A stretch of 64,000 bases of DNA from Phytophthora hibernalis (Eukaryota; Oomycota; Peronosporomycetes; Peronosporales; Peronosporaceae): positions 310,001 through 374,000 of the forward strand of contig JAAKBF010000048.1 in assembly GCA_012656075.1 (NCBI GenBank), given 5' to 3'. Below are positions 21,958 through 32,467 of this stretch, in pieces. The position numbers and the translations under genes are program-made. The notes under the pieces are model-generated. The model worked only from the letters and a program-made list of their open reading frames with translations. It was not told the origin of the DNA and made no database searches. Within the stretch, counting starts at the first letter, position 1, and the number at the start of each line of letters is the position of its first letter.

Positions 21958-22351
21958 CTACTGCTGGTGCTTCCACTTGAGCAGCGCGCTGATCTGTTCG
22001 TCGCTTAGGTTGAGACCAGGGATCTTCTGCAGACCCTTCTTGTCGTGCTCCACGTGGTGCTTGCTGCCCTCCTTGTCCACGGCGTCGGTCTGGCCTTTCA
22101 TCTTCTGCAGCAGCTTGCGCAGCGATTTCTCGTCCTGCTTGCTGTAAGGAGGCACATAAAACGTTAGCAAGGATCCCACTAATCTTGGAGTTTGTATGGG
22201 CGTACTTGAAGAAGACAGCCTCAGCAGCTTTTTCCTTGTCTTTCAGGTCGGAGAGGCCCATGGCCTGAGCAGGCGACGCGAAGGCGCGTTTGGGGACGGC
22301 GACGGCGACGGCGGCACGGCGAGCAGCGAGCATGGGGTCTGATGTGGTCAC
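21958..22351 (-). CDS. Small probably mitochondrial protein, paralogue A
   Basis: Exon 1 is 22351-22206 (an internal Met at 22333 is also possible) and exon 2 is 22141-21958, with a 64-bp GT-AG intron. The N-terminus is Ala/Arg/Val-rich (MLAARRAAVAVAVPKRAF), a plausible mitochondrial presequence. It is followed by MGLSDLKDKEKAAEAVFF, DEKSLRKLLQKMKGQ and a His/Lys-rich helix, ending LSDEQISALLKWKHQQ. The helical, His-containing basic core is faintly like ATPase inhibitor IF1, but I would not assign that function. It is clearly related to the gene at 23489-23904: the same splice position, (D/E)EKxxRKLLxK, a DK block and an ALLxWKH end. Confidence 0.6.
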
Positions 22352-22573
22352 TTACTATTGTGGACTGATATTATACTGGCGGTTCGCTTCCACAGCCGCA
22401 CGTGCCGGACCTTGAGCTTTTACGTAAAAAGTCAATGGGGCGAATGCAGTAGGACGGAGGTGTCAAGATCTGGTCGAGCGGAATGGAGGTCCAATACCAG
22501 CGCTGTTTGAAAAATTGACTCTGATCGGAGTCAAGTGACTCGTTGAAATGTCACATACTTTTACGGGGCAACT

Positions 22574-22923
22574 TCAACTTGAGAACGTATGCGACTCGCT
22601 TCCGCATTTTGCAACACTTGCTTTATTGCTGGTGATGCGTACTGCTGGTGTCAAGCACCCTGCTACCATATCGCCGCCGCTGACATTGCTTCCATTTCCG
22701 TAGTATTCGAGCCAAGATTCGTCGGCGTAAAACCCGAACCGCACCCCATGTTGACCGTTCTCCATAATCCGCCGTGCACGTTGCAACAGCAAGAGAAGTT
22801 TGGTCAACGTAATGGAACCAGCGTTGCAGTGCGAGAAGGTCGAACCCTGGTGTCTACACGCCCCGACGTGGCGTAAACGATAAAGTCGCAGAAAAGAACA
22901 ACTACAGCGACAAGAAGCCGCAT
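22574..22923 (-). CDS. Candidate small secreted protein (~115 aa), one frameshift
   Basis: The Met at 22923 starts a strong signal peptide (MRLLVAVVVLFCDFIVYATS), then an Arg-rich segment (GRVDTRVRPSR). The frame stops at 22804, but one added base near 22808 continues it into LTKLLLLLQRARRIMENG, GVRFGFYADESWLEYYG and NGSNVSGG, with stop at 22574. Short secreted proteins with an Arg-rich stretch after the signal peptide are common among oomycete effectors. No exact RXLR or LFLAK motif is present, so I only call it a candidate. An isolated location between two paralogous genes is compatible with a fast-evolving gene. Confidence 0.4.
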
Positions 22924-23488
22924 GCGTTTCGGTGCGATAGACGTGCGGAAGGACATTCGAGTCGACCTATTAGTGCAGTAGGATACCAACGAGCTGAGCA
23001 ATGCGCTTTGGTTTGATAGCAGTTTGTAGAGCTGTCACTGCAGTTTTTCTAACTTACAGCGTCAGTCTAATGCAACAGGAGGCTGCAAAGACCACACACC
23101 AAGTGCTGCCAACAAATGCAATTGTTGAGCAACACCAGTCGGCTGTGTGAGAAACAAAAAGAGCTACAAGATGATGGATCACTGGCAAAATCGCTATGTA
23201 GGATGCTCCTACCAAACGTAAAGCATCGTCGTCGCGGGCCGCGTCGCGAGAAGAGTGGAGGTGTAGGAACATGTACATGCAGTCAGGGGACTACGTGGCC
23301 GGACCGGCGACCGGTAGCAGCAGCAGCAGCTCCAAAACAGGAGCTGCGTAACTGCCTCCCGGGGTCGAAAGCGACGCGGGAAGAGCTGAAGCGCTGGAGC
23401 CACCACGACATATGAACGGAGTCGGGCTCCTGTAGCACTCAAGTCTCCCTTTTCTTCCTGTGTGAAGACCACACATAACCTCCGCTGC
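22924..23488. other. Intergenic, nothing recognised
   Basis: About 565 bp between the candidate secreted protein and paralogue B. Overlapping short frames on both strands lack motifs. Confidence 0.5.
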
Positions 23489-23904
23489 CTAGTGCAAGTG
23501 CTTCCAGTTCAGAAGCGCGTCCACTTGCTGCTGGGTCAGGTCCACACCTGAACGAGTCCGGGGATCCCCCGAGCGTCTGCTTGTCGTGCTCAATCTGAGC
23601 GCGGAAGCCGGTCTTGTCATGGAAGCAGGCCTGCAGGTGGATCTTTCGCAGCAGCTTGCGCATTTCCTTCTCGTCGTCCTTACTGGACAATGACAGGTTC
23701 TAGTTAGCTCGCTGCCATGATCAAACTACGGACCCAGACAGATTCACTACCGGAACATCGTGGGCGTCGATTTTCCTGCGCCTGCATGGTCAGGTTGCGC
23801 CGCGTGTTCATAACAGCGACTTGAAGAGCCGGAGCCATGGTCACGACGCGCGGAGCCAACGCGAGCGCAGTCTGCTTGGTTACGAGGACGAGTGCGGTCT
23901 GCAT
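23489..23904 (-). CDS. Small probably mitochondrial protein, paralogue B, frameshifted
   Basis: Exon 1 is 23904-23751 and exon 2 is 23682-23489, with a 68-bp GT-AG intron at the same position as in paralogue A. The presequence-like start (MQTALVLVTKQTALALAPR) leads to STPTMFRKDDEKEMRKLLRK, a segment with His/Lys and the end VDLTQQQVDALLNWKHLH. Two breaks (near 23800 and 23560) would each be solved by one added base. Similarity to paralogue A is confined to DEKxxRKLLxK and the ALLxWKH end, so the duplication is old. Function unknown. Confidence 0.5.
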
Positions 23905-24305
23905 GACGGAGGTGGGTTGTTGGTAGTGGAGATGGCGGACTCGGTGAATCACGAATGACCTCGGAAACGAAGCGGAAACTGAATTCACCTACACATACAA
24001 AACAAATTGCGTTTCTATTACAGTAGCGACATGGTGGCGCGCCACCACCGAGTTCCTGTGACGCGAGAGTTTAACTACTAGACGGTGGCGATCAATGACA
24101 TCGCGGGCGGTGTGCTAGCGCAATACGAGATGGTGAACATCATACATGTAGTACATGTACCAGTAGTACTGGCTGGAGGGCCTTGAGAACGAGGTTGAGC
24201 GACTCGCTTCGACCATTTAAGGATTTGCTTTGCTTTACGCCCTTTCGCGCAGCTCAGAATCTGATTGGCCTGATTGAGCCAATCAGCGCACATTTTTCAT
24301 TCGCC
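23905..24305. other. Divergent promoter region between paralogue B and the TBP-family gene
   Basis: 401 bp with no gene. Contains the paired TACATGTA palindromes listed separately and a short palindromic gtagtacatgtac block. Direct upstream sequence of the TBP-family gene. Confidence 0.5.
24143..24159. promoter_or_regulatory. Paired TACATGTA palindromes upstream of the TBP-family gene
   Basis: Two copies of the 8-bp palindrome at 24143-24150 and 24152-24159, about 150 bp before the ATG; a third copy is at 24420-24427 in intron 1. The same 8-mer recurs through the intergenic DNA of this window (see findings), so it is a candidate transcription-factor site. Confidence 0.4.
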
Positions 24306-25452
24306 ATGAGCATGAGCAATTGGAGCAGCAGCGAGGACGAAGACGACGCCGCGGTGTGGTCGCCTGCGCGACTCGCAGAGGAAGGCGTGGCCTACCGCGT
24401 TGTGTACGTGCTGCCGATATACATGTACACCTCTGTATTGTAAAAGTCTGACTTTACTGCCGCAATATTCGCAGGAACGTGCTCGGCAGCGGCTTCGTGA
24501 ATGATCGAATCGACCTCCAGCAGCTCGCGCTCTTGGTGCGCAACACAGACTACGCCCCAAGAGTACGCGGAGATGTATTTATTGAATTGCTGCATTTATT
24601 GTACAATAAAAATTGCACTCACTTTTGCGGTGAATACAGAGTTTCAACGCGTTGCTGATGCGCTTCCAGGCGCCAAAGGCGACGGTGCTGATCTACAGGA
24701 GCGGGAAGGTGCGCAACTGTCTGTATGCCTTGCTAAACGGAGTTTTATCTTACTAATGTATCATGCAGTTTGTGGTGATAGGTGCCGTGAGTGTTGAGGA
24801 CGCAAAGATGGCGGCAGACAAACTGATTTCCATTTTGAAGGTGATTTTTAAGTTGAGCAGTGGGGCTGGTGGTTAGCGTTTGCTGACGGAATTGTTGTTC
24901 GTTTATGATTACTTGTTGGGTGTTGCAGAAAGTCTCGTTTCCGAGTGATGCTAGTCCGTTTACAATTCGCAACGTGGTGGGGTCGACGGACGTTCGCTTT
25001 AGAGTTCGCCTGGAAGGCTTGGCGAGAGACCACATGCGCTTCTGCACGGTAAGTTGTTGCTCGTTGCTGGACCTACTGCATTTGAGGTTAATATTTGTAC
25101 TCCTTTGCCAATGCAGTATGAACCAGAGATGTTTCCTGGGCTTATTTACCGCATGTTACGCCCCAAGTGCACGTTATTAATTTTTATATCCGGTAAAATC
25201 GTGATCACTGGATGCGAGGTGAGCCTACTGAACGAGTGTGATGAATTGCTATGGCTGATCACTGGTGTTGCTGTCTTTATTAATGTGTTGTTGTGCCAGT
25301 CCACCGCTCAGGGCGAAAAAGCTCTTGGCAAAATCTTTCCGGCATTGCTTCAGTACCGACTGCGTGAAGACAGTTCCGACGAAGAAGACGAACAAGAAGG
25401 TGAATCGATGAACGAAGACGACGGATGGGTAGCACAATCTGCCCTTATTTAA
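24306..25452 (+). CDS. TBP-family (TATA-binding-protein-like) factor, seven exons, intact
   Basis: Exons 24306-24403, 24475-24562, 24640-24708, 24769-24840, 24929-25048, 25117-25218 and 25300-25452. After an acidic N-terminus (SSSEDEDDAAVW), two direct saddle repeats are visible. The first is VNVLGSGFVNDRIDLQQLAL, NTDYAPR and SFNALLMRFQAPK, then VLIYRSGK. The second is RNVVGSTDVRFRVRLEGLAR, YEPEMFPGLIYRMLRPK and LLIFISGKIVITGCE. Of the four DNA-intercalating Phe of TBP, three are kept and the one in 'LIFSSGK' is Tyr here. An acidic tail (DSSDEEDEQEGESMNEDDGW), absent from canonical TBP, follows. The divergence in the first repeat suggests a TBP paralogue rather than the main TBP. Nuclear, core-promoter binding expected. 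Confidence 0.75.
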
Positions 25453-25638
25453 CTGTGAGCAAATAGACCCAGCTTACAATCTCTGCGACTGCGCACTACG
25501 CTTACCGCCTACTCGCTGGCCAGCATTACAAAGCAGAGTTCAAAGATCGCTCTCCATGCCACTCACACACGCTTCGAGCGAGCACGTCTGCAACTTTTCA
25601 GTCTCGATCGGGTTGGTTCCGCAATTGAATGAAATAGC

Positions 25639-28122
25639 TCACGCTAAATAGTTGTACATCTGTGCGTTGTTGGAGTCTCGCTCGAGATACTCGCGGTCGA
25701 TGAGACTCTCAATGCGGCGCTTGATGTCCGCAGCCTTTGCAGGGAAACGGACCTGCGAGAAGATCTCTGTCATCAACAGCGCATGCGAAAGCTTCTTGCG
25801 TGCCTTCATGATGCGCACAATAGCAGCATCCACTTGGTACTGGCGGTCCCTAAACACGCGCTCGTGGGTGTCTTCGTTCTCCTTCTTGGTCTCCTTCATT
25901 TGGATCGAGTTGATCTTGATGCGGATGAACTGGTTCGTGAACTGAGCGTTGAACACGAACGAATCACTGTCATTCACATCCTTACCCTTAGGCACCTTTT
26001 GGAGCACACGCGTTTTACCGCAAGCAAGTGACTGCAACGTCCGTCGAAGCTCTCCATCTTCGATACGCGTTTGCTCCTTGATCTCTTTGAAGCCCAACTC
26101 ATCAGCTCCGTTGAAGCACAACAGTACCACAGTCTGGTACAGCGAGACCACCAACTCTTTTTGCCTGACGGGAAGGTAGCCTTCACCACACACTGGGCGA
26201 GGGAGTGCTGCCACTGAAGCTGACGACCTTGATACTTAGACGAGTAGAACTTGTCAAAAATCTCCTTCAACGGAACCAACGCTGCCGGCAAATTAATTTC
26301 AACGGCCGCGTACGGAGGCCAGAATCCTGTTGTCAAAACTTGGACTTGCATGTCAGGGATACCACGGTTTCCGTGTAGAGTCTCGAGTGCGTGCCTACAT
26401 AAAATATTTTGTTAGGATATGCTGACCGTTCTAACGAAGACAAGAGTGTAGCGTACCTGCTCGCAGCATGCTGCTGGAACTGAGTCATGACGTTCTGTGA
26501 AAGATCGATATCCTTGAACATACCCTCGAGCTGCAAACAAGCAGAAACATCAGTATGGCGCCTTGCATACCATGTAACAACACGGCTCTCTTACCTTGTT
26601 CGTGAAGGAACTACCGCATTCGGTCTTCAATTTTGATAGCATAAGCTTTTCCAGGTCAAACGAAGCGCTCTTGCCCACAAGCAAGCGCTTCGCAAGATCT
26701 TTCTTGTAGAAGGCTTCAAATACGTCTTTACCTTGAATGTATCGGAAAATAACCATGACGCGATCCAAAATGTTCTCCACTTCTGCTTCCGAGCCACCCT
26801 TGTTACCAGTTCGCAGTTTAGAGTCAACGAACTTTGCGACAAGTTCAGCTGGGCGGTTGGCACGCACGTTGATCGCATTCTCCATGGCAGACTTCATGGC
26901 GAACGAGAATTCTGTATTCGACTGGAACGAGTCACTCAGCACCGCATCCAAATCAGCCTTAAGCTTGAGAACTTTTTCCACAAATGTTTTCTCTTGCTTG
27001 TCATCCATCACCAACTTTGACACATTTTTCTGAATGTAGCCCGAGAAAGCCGTCTTCAAGTCGTTGATTGCATCCACACGGGCCAACAACGCATACATTC
27101 GCTTCAGATCCTCGATTCGGCCTTCTTCCATGAGCGTTTCAAAGCCGCGCTCCAGCAATGTAGCCACATGCGGCTTGAGCAACTTGCTTTCAACCACCGA
27201 AATGAGCTGTTTCTTCGTAGACGAATCCAAGTAGTGATTCACACGCTGATTTTCTTCATGCAGACGCTTCTCGACGTGCACCAGGAACTGAGGCACACTT
27301 GCGGACTCGACAGTCGTGGCACCTTCCTGCAGATAAAACCTCTCCGACGCCATCAAGAACGGCGTCTCAAAGTCAGCGTGGTACAAATGTAGTGACAGCA
27401 GCATCCGCAGCAAGTTGTAGAGATAACTGCGGTTAATCGCCTCGCCCTTGCGTTCGAGCTCCACGAGCTCCAACAATGCGTCAATGAGCTTGGTCTCCAA
27501 ACTTTGACGCTGCACCAAGTTGTCGCGCACCAAGTTCAGCCCCATGTCCCAGATCGATGCGATGTGCGGCGTCTGCATCACATACGTGCGATCCAAGTAG
27601 AGGAAGATGGTGCGAATCACCAGCATATCCTCGCAATGATCTTCCCACAGTCTGTGCACTGCCTCCAGGAACAAATTCATATCTCCACCGGTACCGGTAT
27701 AGTGCACCAGATCTTCCACTCTCTCACGAATATGCACCGCACACGTCTCCTCCAGTCTCGTATACAGTCTGCAGTCATAAAACCCCCAGCAGAATAAGTA
27801 AAAACTCAACATAAAACTTAAAAGGCTTTTGCCTACGTGGCAGCCATCTTCCACGTGCACATGTCCTCCACGGAGCGATATAGCTCCTCCTGCTGAGCGC
27901 CGACATTTGTTTGGCATGCACCGAGCTTACAGCGGCCTCCAGCGCCTTCCACGTGTCCTGCTCGAAGGATTCCGGCAGCTTGGGCGTCACTTTGAAGGGT
28001 TTGATGGTCATCTTCTTCTTCTTGGTACCCATCTTGATCCTCGAGCCGCTGCTGCTGCGCTCCTGCTTGCGGCCGAAGCCCGTGCGGCCGTTGGACGTGG
28101 ACGTGAAGCCCGTGGACGCCAT
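25639..28122 (-). CDS. CUL4: Cullin-4, scaffold of CRL4 ubiquitin ligases, two frameshifts
   Basis: Exons 28122-27837, 27768-26595, 26530-26457 and 26394-25639. The N-terminal MTIKPFKVTPKLPESFEQDT and EELYRSVEDMCTWKMAA match the CUL4 start (DDB1-binding side). YVMQTPHIASIWDMGLNLVR and the DVFEAFYKKDLAKRLLVGKS cullin-homology block follow. The C-terminus has ELRRTLQSLACGK, RIKINSIQMKET and the neddylation site AAIVRIMKARK, then the winged-helix end RRIESLIDREYLERD. Breaks near 27895 and in a T/A run near 26160 are each solved by one base. The protein should bind RBX1 through its C-terminal domain and DDB1-DCAF receptors through its N-terminus. The head-to-head neighbour is the CCP5-like gene. 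Confidence 0.85.
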
Positions 28123-28649
28123 GGGAGTCGAGGAGCGACTTGTGGTCTGTGAGGGGCTGGGAATTGGGCAAATTGCAGCATTAGACGGCGGATTTTCGAG
28201 CGGAAAAGGAAGTGGACAGGAGGAAGGGGAGATTCAAGTGGAGAGCAAGCGGCAGGACGCACGGGGAGCCGCGTGGGGGCAGAGAGACGCACCTGAAGGG
28301 CGAGATTGGCCAACACTTGGAGGTCCTGCCCCTTTCGAAAGTGATGTCAGATTTGGACAGACTGGCTAAGTTGATAGACTGCTATATTTAATAATAAATA
28401 TGCGAAACCAAGGTTAGTATACAGTAATCTGCTTCCTCAGCAAACACCTGATATATATAAAGAATTCAAGTATATTTTATGTGAAAGCCTTCTCTGTATC
28501 GTCCACCTTTCTGTCTTCACATACAATTTGAAAGGTTATTTAGATTTGGGTGTTCGCTGAGGAAGCCGATCACTGTACATGCGAACCGACATAAGCGATT
28601 TTGTTTTGTCAACGCAACTGAGCTAGACATCGAAACCCCTACAATCAAT
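28123..28649. other. Divergent promoter region between CUL4 and CCP5-like gene
   Basis: 527 bp, no gene recognised. The left half is GC-rich (CUL4 leader); the right half (28370-28500) is AT-rich. Confidence 0.5.
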
Positions 28650-30668
28650 ATGTCTACTCGGGAGCAGGACGAGGCTTCGGTTCTCCATCGCATGGCCACT
28701 ACAGGACCAGGAAAGAGCGAGTTTTCATTCCCCGACTGCGGGCTGCGCTTCTCCTCCCACTTCGATGGCGGCAACATGGCGACTGTGCAGCTGATGCCGT
28801 CGGGGGCGTTCAGCGTCAACGTGGCGGAAGATGCGGCGGCGTCCGGACTCTCCACGGGCTATTCTACGTGGTTCTACTTCGAGGTAGAACGAGGGGCAGT
28901 TGGCACCCAAAAGGAGAACAAAAGTACCAAACAATTGCAGGATCTACACCTGGTTCTGGCCAATCTGAATCCGCAGCGGGGTTGTTCAAGAATGGCTACA
29001 CTGTCATGTACAGCTCAGTTGAGATGAAGGAGGAGACGGAGAGTACCACGTCTTCTTGTGTCTTTCAGGACGAGAAACGGTGGGCGAGAGTGCCCACCCC
29101 GCTTAGTTTTGAGAAATTTACAATGGAAAGGGGGACAGCGGTGAGGAAGCGAACGGACTTCAGGAGAATTTAATTGCAGTGGGGGTCGGAATCCAACGTC
29201 GACATCCGCCGACGTGAAGCAGGAGTTGAGAATTCGAGTGTCGTTCACGTACCAATTCAAGTTTGTAAGGGAGCGGGTGAGGTTTGCATTCTGTTACCCG
29301 TACACGTACACGAGAATGCAGGAGGAACTTGCAGCTTTGGATATAAAGTTTGCGAGACCGGGGTCTTTGGGGATCAACATGATGACAGTGGAGAATGTTT
29401 ACTACCATCGCGAGCTTCTAACGCGATCGCTCGAAGGTTTGCGTGTGGATTTAGTTACAATTTCTTCTCTGGACGGTATCGTAACGAGTAGGAAACTTCC
29501 ACATCGTCGGCGAGATGCGTCTCAGTGCGCTTCACAGGAAAGTTCACTTGATTTCGACCCGAAGCAGAAGAAAATGGTCGTCATCTCTGCGCGTGTACAT
29601 TCTGGAGAAACACCGGCCAACTTTATGCTGGACGGTATGCTCCAGCTGCTGCTCCACCCCACTGACGAGAGTGCCATCGCATTGCGCCGGCATTTTGTTT
29701 TCAAAATCATTCCGATGCTGAATCCTGATGGTGTGTGCCATGGCTTTTATCGTACAGATACTCGCGGCGTGAACTTGAATCGAGTGTATGAGGACCCTCA
29801 GTCTGAGTTAGCTCCGTCCGTGTTTGCCTTGAAGGAGCGTCTTCTTGACTTCGTCACCGACTACGGAGGTGTCGATTCCGTCTCTGCACAGGAGAACGTG
29901 ATCTACCTTGATCTGCACGCCCACGCCAATCGTCGTGGCTGCTTCATCTTTGGCAACAACCATCTCCCGGAACCCATCGTTGAGACTAACAACGAAGCGA
30001 TGGAGATAGCTATTGCTCGTCAAGTGCAGACCCAGCTCTACGCCCGGCTAATTGGGCTCCACACACCGTTCTTCGATTACATGGCGAGTTTGTTCGACAA
30101 GGACAACATGTCCCGGCACGATCTCCGAGACAACAATAATGCTACAACGTCGCGTCAAGGCTCTAGCCGCGTGGCTCTGTATCGCGCTACTGGGCTTACG
30201 TACGTGTACACTATCGAGTGCAATTACAACGAAGGGCGTCGCAATCTCCATACATCATCACTGGTGTCATCGTCGTCATCTCCGATAGTAGCAGCATTTC
30301 CCAGTACAGGAACAAAGCGCTACTTGAGCTTGAAGAGGCCAACGCGCGTCCAACCCGAAAATTTGCGGATGCTACGCCAGACAGCGCCAACCAGTGGCTC
30401 TCGACTGTATCTCAAATACTCGCCTGCAGATTGGAAGGATGTTGGCATCGGTGCGCTCATTGCGCTGCTGGACTTGTTTGAGCTGCCTGGTGGAGGGCAG
30501 CGGCTGGAAGAATCCCCGTTTCGGTCTCAGGACGGTATTCGAAAGAATCTTCTAGCAGAAATCAAGGCTACAACTCCAGGAGGAGGCGGGGCTTCTGCAA
30601 AACCCAGCAAGATCAGCAAGCAGAAAACACGACAGGTTGTCAAGCAGCATGTCAAAGTCAAAGCGTAG
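28650..30668 (+). CDS. AGBL5: Cytosolic carboxypeptidase, CCP5/AGBL5 type (M14 family)
   Basis: Start MSTREQDEASVLHRM; the beta-rich N-terminal domain contains STGYSTWFYFEVERG and FKNGYTVMYSSVEMKEE. The catalytic part has CYPYTYTRMQEEL, the zinc-binding HxxE in ARVHSGETPANF, IPMLNPDGVCHGFYRTD, GVNLNR (substrate-binding Arg), YLDLHAHANRRGCFIFGN (third zinc ligand) and YTIECNYNEGR (catalytic Glu). All key residues are present. This order and the long insertions match CCP5, which removes branch-point glutamates from tubulin and so acts on flagella and microtubules. One break near 28979 (G run) needs one base, and a short intron or second break lies at about 29138-29179. The C-terminus is basic and Gly/Lys-rich. 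A flagellated zoospore stage would fit an oomycete. Confidence 0.75.
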
Positions 30669-32467
30669 CGTTGGTCAATCCCTGCCCCCACCTTCATGAT
30701 GGGGAGGGCATCTTTCAGACCGTTGGAAAACCCAAGGCCCGATGATTCAGCGCTTGGCTGTTGTTGTATGAAGTCTTCTTGATAATTTATCCACGCAGTG
30801 GAACTTTTCAGCATACTATTACTGTAGTCTTTAGCATAGTAGAAAGAGGTATGCTGAAGTATTTAATTGTCACAATTCATAAACACATGGTCCTTTACAC
30901 TTTAACTTTTTGGTTCAGCATTCAGTTTAACCTTTAGTCTCCAGGCCGAGGAATTTCCAAAATCCAGTACTACGTAGTACATAATATGCACGTATTATGT
31001 ACTGTTTTGTCCCCGGAGGGTGAAATAATTATCCCATAATAGCAAAATATCAGTACACTGCGATTAAGGTTCGTATCGCTCTGAAATCCATTTCAGTTGG
31101 GTAAGTGCGCGCTATTTCAAGGCTTCACTTTAACTGAATGAGCAGTCTACAGATATATAATAATGCGATAGAACGAGCTTACAATATGTTGCTATTGATA
31201 CAGCCAGCTAAAAGCTGAATTGATAGGATTTATCAATGCAGCTTTTTACAATCCGTTTTTTAAACAAGAACGTTACTAAGTTTCGTTAGAAATCGAGTTG
31301 CGATGACCCTAAGTCGATTGACAACATGACCAGTTAGCGATCTCCTTTCTCGCCAACGATACCCTAGCACCATGCTTGCAGCTTCCTGCGCCATCTTGAA
31401 GGGTCTTTTTGGCAACTTCGTCTGAATAGCATTCTTTCCGTGCGTCAAAATTCGACGGTAGCAGTTGGTCGCAGAGGAAGACGTATTTCCAGTGGAACGA
31501 GGGCATGACCCGAGAAGGTTTACGACGTCGCTGGATTAACCACCTACAGTTATATATCCTAGAGATTTCGGCAAATGACGGAGCCCGTATGGTAGCTCTT
31601 GAGCTCGATACGATCGACTTCGTTTGGTTGTACCAGTCGTCGTGGGCGAGCTACGTATGCAACCAGACGAGGTCAACGCATTATTAATAAACGGCGGTAA
31701 TGGACTCTAATCGTTAAGTACTTTTTCTTTTTGCCGTACATGTACTTAGTATGTACTGAGTCAGTAGATATACCCCTATGTACTGTATTATGGAAATTCC
31801 TCCAACAAGGCAGTTTGAGACGAACTCTTTGAAAACTGAGACTTCCAGACACGGATATGTGGCGGCCAGATGCTCAACGTGGCGGTAACGGGCAGAGAGA
31901 ATCAATTGCGGTGTACTTCGTATACATGTAGATGACACAGATCCATTTTTTGCGTTGGTAAGACGAGGATCAAAGATAACGTGGCCCGCTTTCTACTAAA
32001 ATTTTGCTGACGATAGCACGAACCAAGTGACAACGCTCACCGAATATTGGTCCGTCTCAACGCTGTGTTATCGCCGACATGAAGAACCGCTTTGAAATAA
32101 ATACTCGTCACCTTCGTTTTTCCAATATGCACCACACACAACATGAAAATGCAACCTGAGCCAGCTGGCCGTTGTGGCGACTTGGCCATCTGTGTGTGTA
32201 GGGCAAGTCACACGGTGCGACTTCACCATGTGCAAAAGCGTGGATGAATGGTGGTGAGGGGTCACAAGAGTCAGCTAAACTCGCGTCCTCTTCCGGCGTC
32301 AGAGAGGGGCCTCTGAACACGATGCTCGATTTGCCGTCTTGCCCCGCTCTTTGAGATCGCGGTACTTTTGGATTTTGATCGACCGTGGCAAGGCACCGCA
32401 CGAATCGGAGGTGTTTGACAGCGCGAGAGTAGAATCTCTTTGCATGTCGAGACAATCGTCCAAAAGC
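30669..32467. other. 1.8-kb gene-poor AT-rich stretch
   Basis: No convincing gene. It holds a palindrome at 30976-31003 (11-bp arms, agtacataata), an inverted pair at 30807-30816 / 30849-30858 (ttcagcatac) and TACATGTA at 31737 and 31923. Short minus-strand frames around 31260-31506 and 32108-32584 have no motif and may be relics. Confidence 0.5.

Noticed and set aside
22574..22923. RXLR effector call
   Set aside because: No exact RXLR or EER motif at the expected distance; kept only as a candidate secreted protein.
30976..31003. Palindrome as transcription terminator or hairpin RNA
   Set aside because: Eukaryotic context and no U-tract or gene end at this spot; arms of 11 bp can occur in AT-rich DNA.
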